In this document: positions 24,434-24,626 of the stretch, piece after piece
Position numbering within the stretch: the stretch's first letter is position 1
Layout: each line of letters starts with the position of its first letter
NCBI GenBank assembly: GCA_012271065.1
Contig: JAAXHE010000216.1
Location: 1,604 to 26,229 of the forward strand
DNA from: Candidatus Latescibacterota bacterium
Lineage (GTDB): Bacteria > Latescibacterota > UBA2968 > GCA-2709665
DNA: 24,626 bases
Direction of reading: 5' to 3'
The notes under the pieces: model-generated
Told to the model about the DNA's origin: nothing
Databases searched by the model: none
What the model saw: the letters and a program-made list of their open reading frames with translations, nothing else
Translations under genes and position numbers: made by a program

Positions 24434-24540
24434 TGTCAGCAAAAACATTTCAAGGCGGGGAGACGGGAGAGGTTAGCCGGGAGATGAAGCCCTTGCCAAT
24501 AGGTTCCTCCGACTCGCCTGCGGCATGAGAAGAATCCTTA
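24434..24540 (-). repeat. Right copy of the ~100-bp dispersed repeat, inverted
   Basis: The reverse complement aligns with positions 81-184 over about 100 bases, with a few one-base indels and a seven- to eight-base insertion before the terminal GCTGACAG. Its position between the UPF0182 gene and the window edge is intergenic. Together with the left copy it brackets every gene in the window. Confidence 0.75.
24454..24488 (-). repeat. Degenerate heptamer array, five units, minus strand
   Basis: Reading the minus strand, the units are TTCATCT, CCCGGCT, AACCTCT, CCCGTCT and CCCCGCC. They keep the phase and order of the first units of the left array (136-170), so the heptamer array is part of the larger repeat. 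Confidence 0.6.
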
Positions 24541-24550
24541 CTCGGCATGC

Positions 24551-24585
24551 GATCTCTACCCTCTTTCGTCTCACGTCTTCCCTGT
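24551..24585 (+). repeat. Degenerate heptamer array, five units, plus strand
   Basis: The units are GATCTCT, ACCCTCT, TTCGTCT, CACGTCT and TCCCTGT. The first four end in CT and two carry the CGTCT core seen at 143-163. It lies only 63 bases from the minus-strand array, in opposite orientation, so the two could pair partly in a transcript or in single-stranded DNA. Confidence 0.55.
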
Positions 24586-24626
24586 TTCAAGAAACACGCC
24601 GTAGTACCCTATGACGGCTAAAGCGC

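Noticed and set aside
1..24626. CRISPR array, tRNA or rRNA genes, integrase or transposase
   Set aside because: No regularly spaced exact repeats, no tRNA cloverleaf or rRNA core sequence, and no mobile-element protein could be recognised on either strand.

Overview
This window reads as a piece of chromosome from an uncultivated, GC-rich (about 60% by eye) diderm bacterium. The diderm call rests on secreted beta-barrel-like proteins and a LolA-like periplasmic protein. Shine-Dalgarno sites (GGAGG/GAGG) are strong and easy to see, and several genes appear to start at TTG. A sulfamidase-type sulfatase, a Gfo/Idh oxidoreductase, a divergent PIG-L protein and a LolA/DUF1571-like protein together are common in PVC-type and Hydrogenedentes-like genomes. 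That placement is an inference of low confidence. I see no rRNA, tRNA, CRISPR array, transposase or phage gene. Most genes are housekeeping or accessory metabolism.

Layout. Positions 1-232 are intergenic and hold a degenerate repeat with a 7-base period. Positions 233-2168 carry three tandem paralogues of a small secreted glycine-rich protein, probably an outer-membrane barrel, closed by a strong hairpin terminator. Positions 2334-6518 (minus strand) carry, in transcription order, a VanZ-like membrane protein, a sulfamidase-like sulfatase, a glyoxalase-II-like hydrolase and leucyl aminopeptidase. pyrE follows on the plus strand (6655-7329). An unusual M20 hydrolase (minus) and a YbdK-type carboxylate-amine ligase (plus) diverge from about 8.55-8.81 kb. 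Positions 10057-13156 form a plus-strand run: a MscS-like channel lacking its C-terminal cage, a soluble MgtE_N-CBS protein, and a full-length MgtE magnesium channel.

Positions 13206-15816 (minus) form a probable operon of a TauE/SafE exporter, a TIGR02186-type membrane protein overlapping it by ATGA, and a LolA-like protein, with a good promoter upstream. Positions 16204-20495 (plus) carry a thiamine-diphosphate enzyme, a PIG-L-like protein with an altered metal motif, and an alanine/glycine:cation symporter, closed by a 23-bp hairpin shared with the converging minus-strand genes. Positions 20576-24364 (minus) carry a UPF0182 membrane protein followed by a Gfo/Idh oxidoreductase. The right end (24365-24626) holds an inverted copy of the repeat seen at the left end.

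The most notable points are the inverted, 7-base-periodic repeat family at both ends; the split magnesium-regulation cassette; the TauE/TPP/PIG-L/AGCS neighbourhood, which might handle a sulfonated or amino substrate; and two hydrolases (M20 and PIG-L) whose catalytic motifs are altered.
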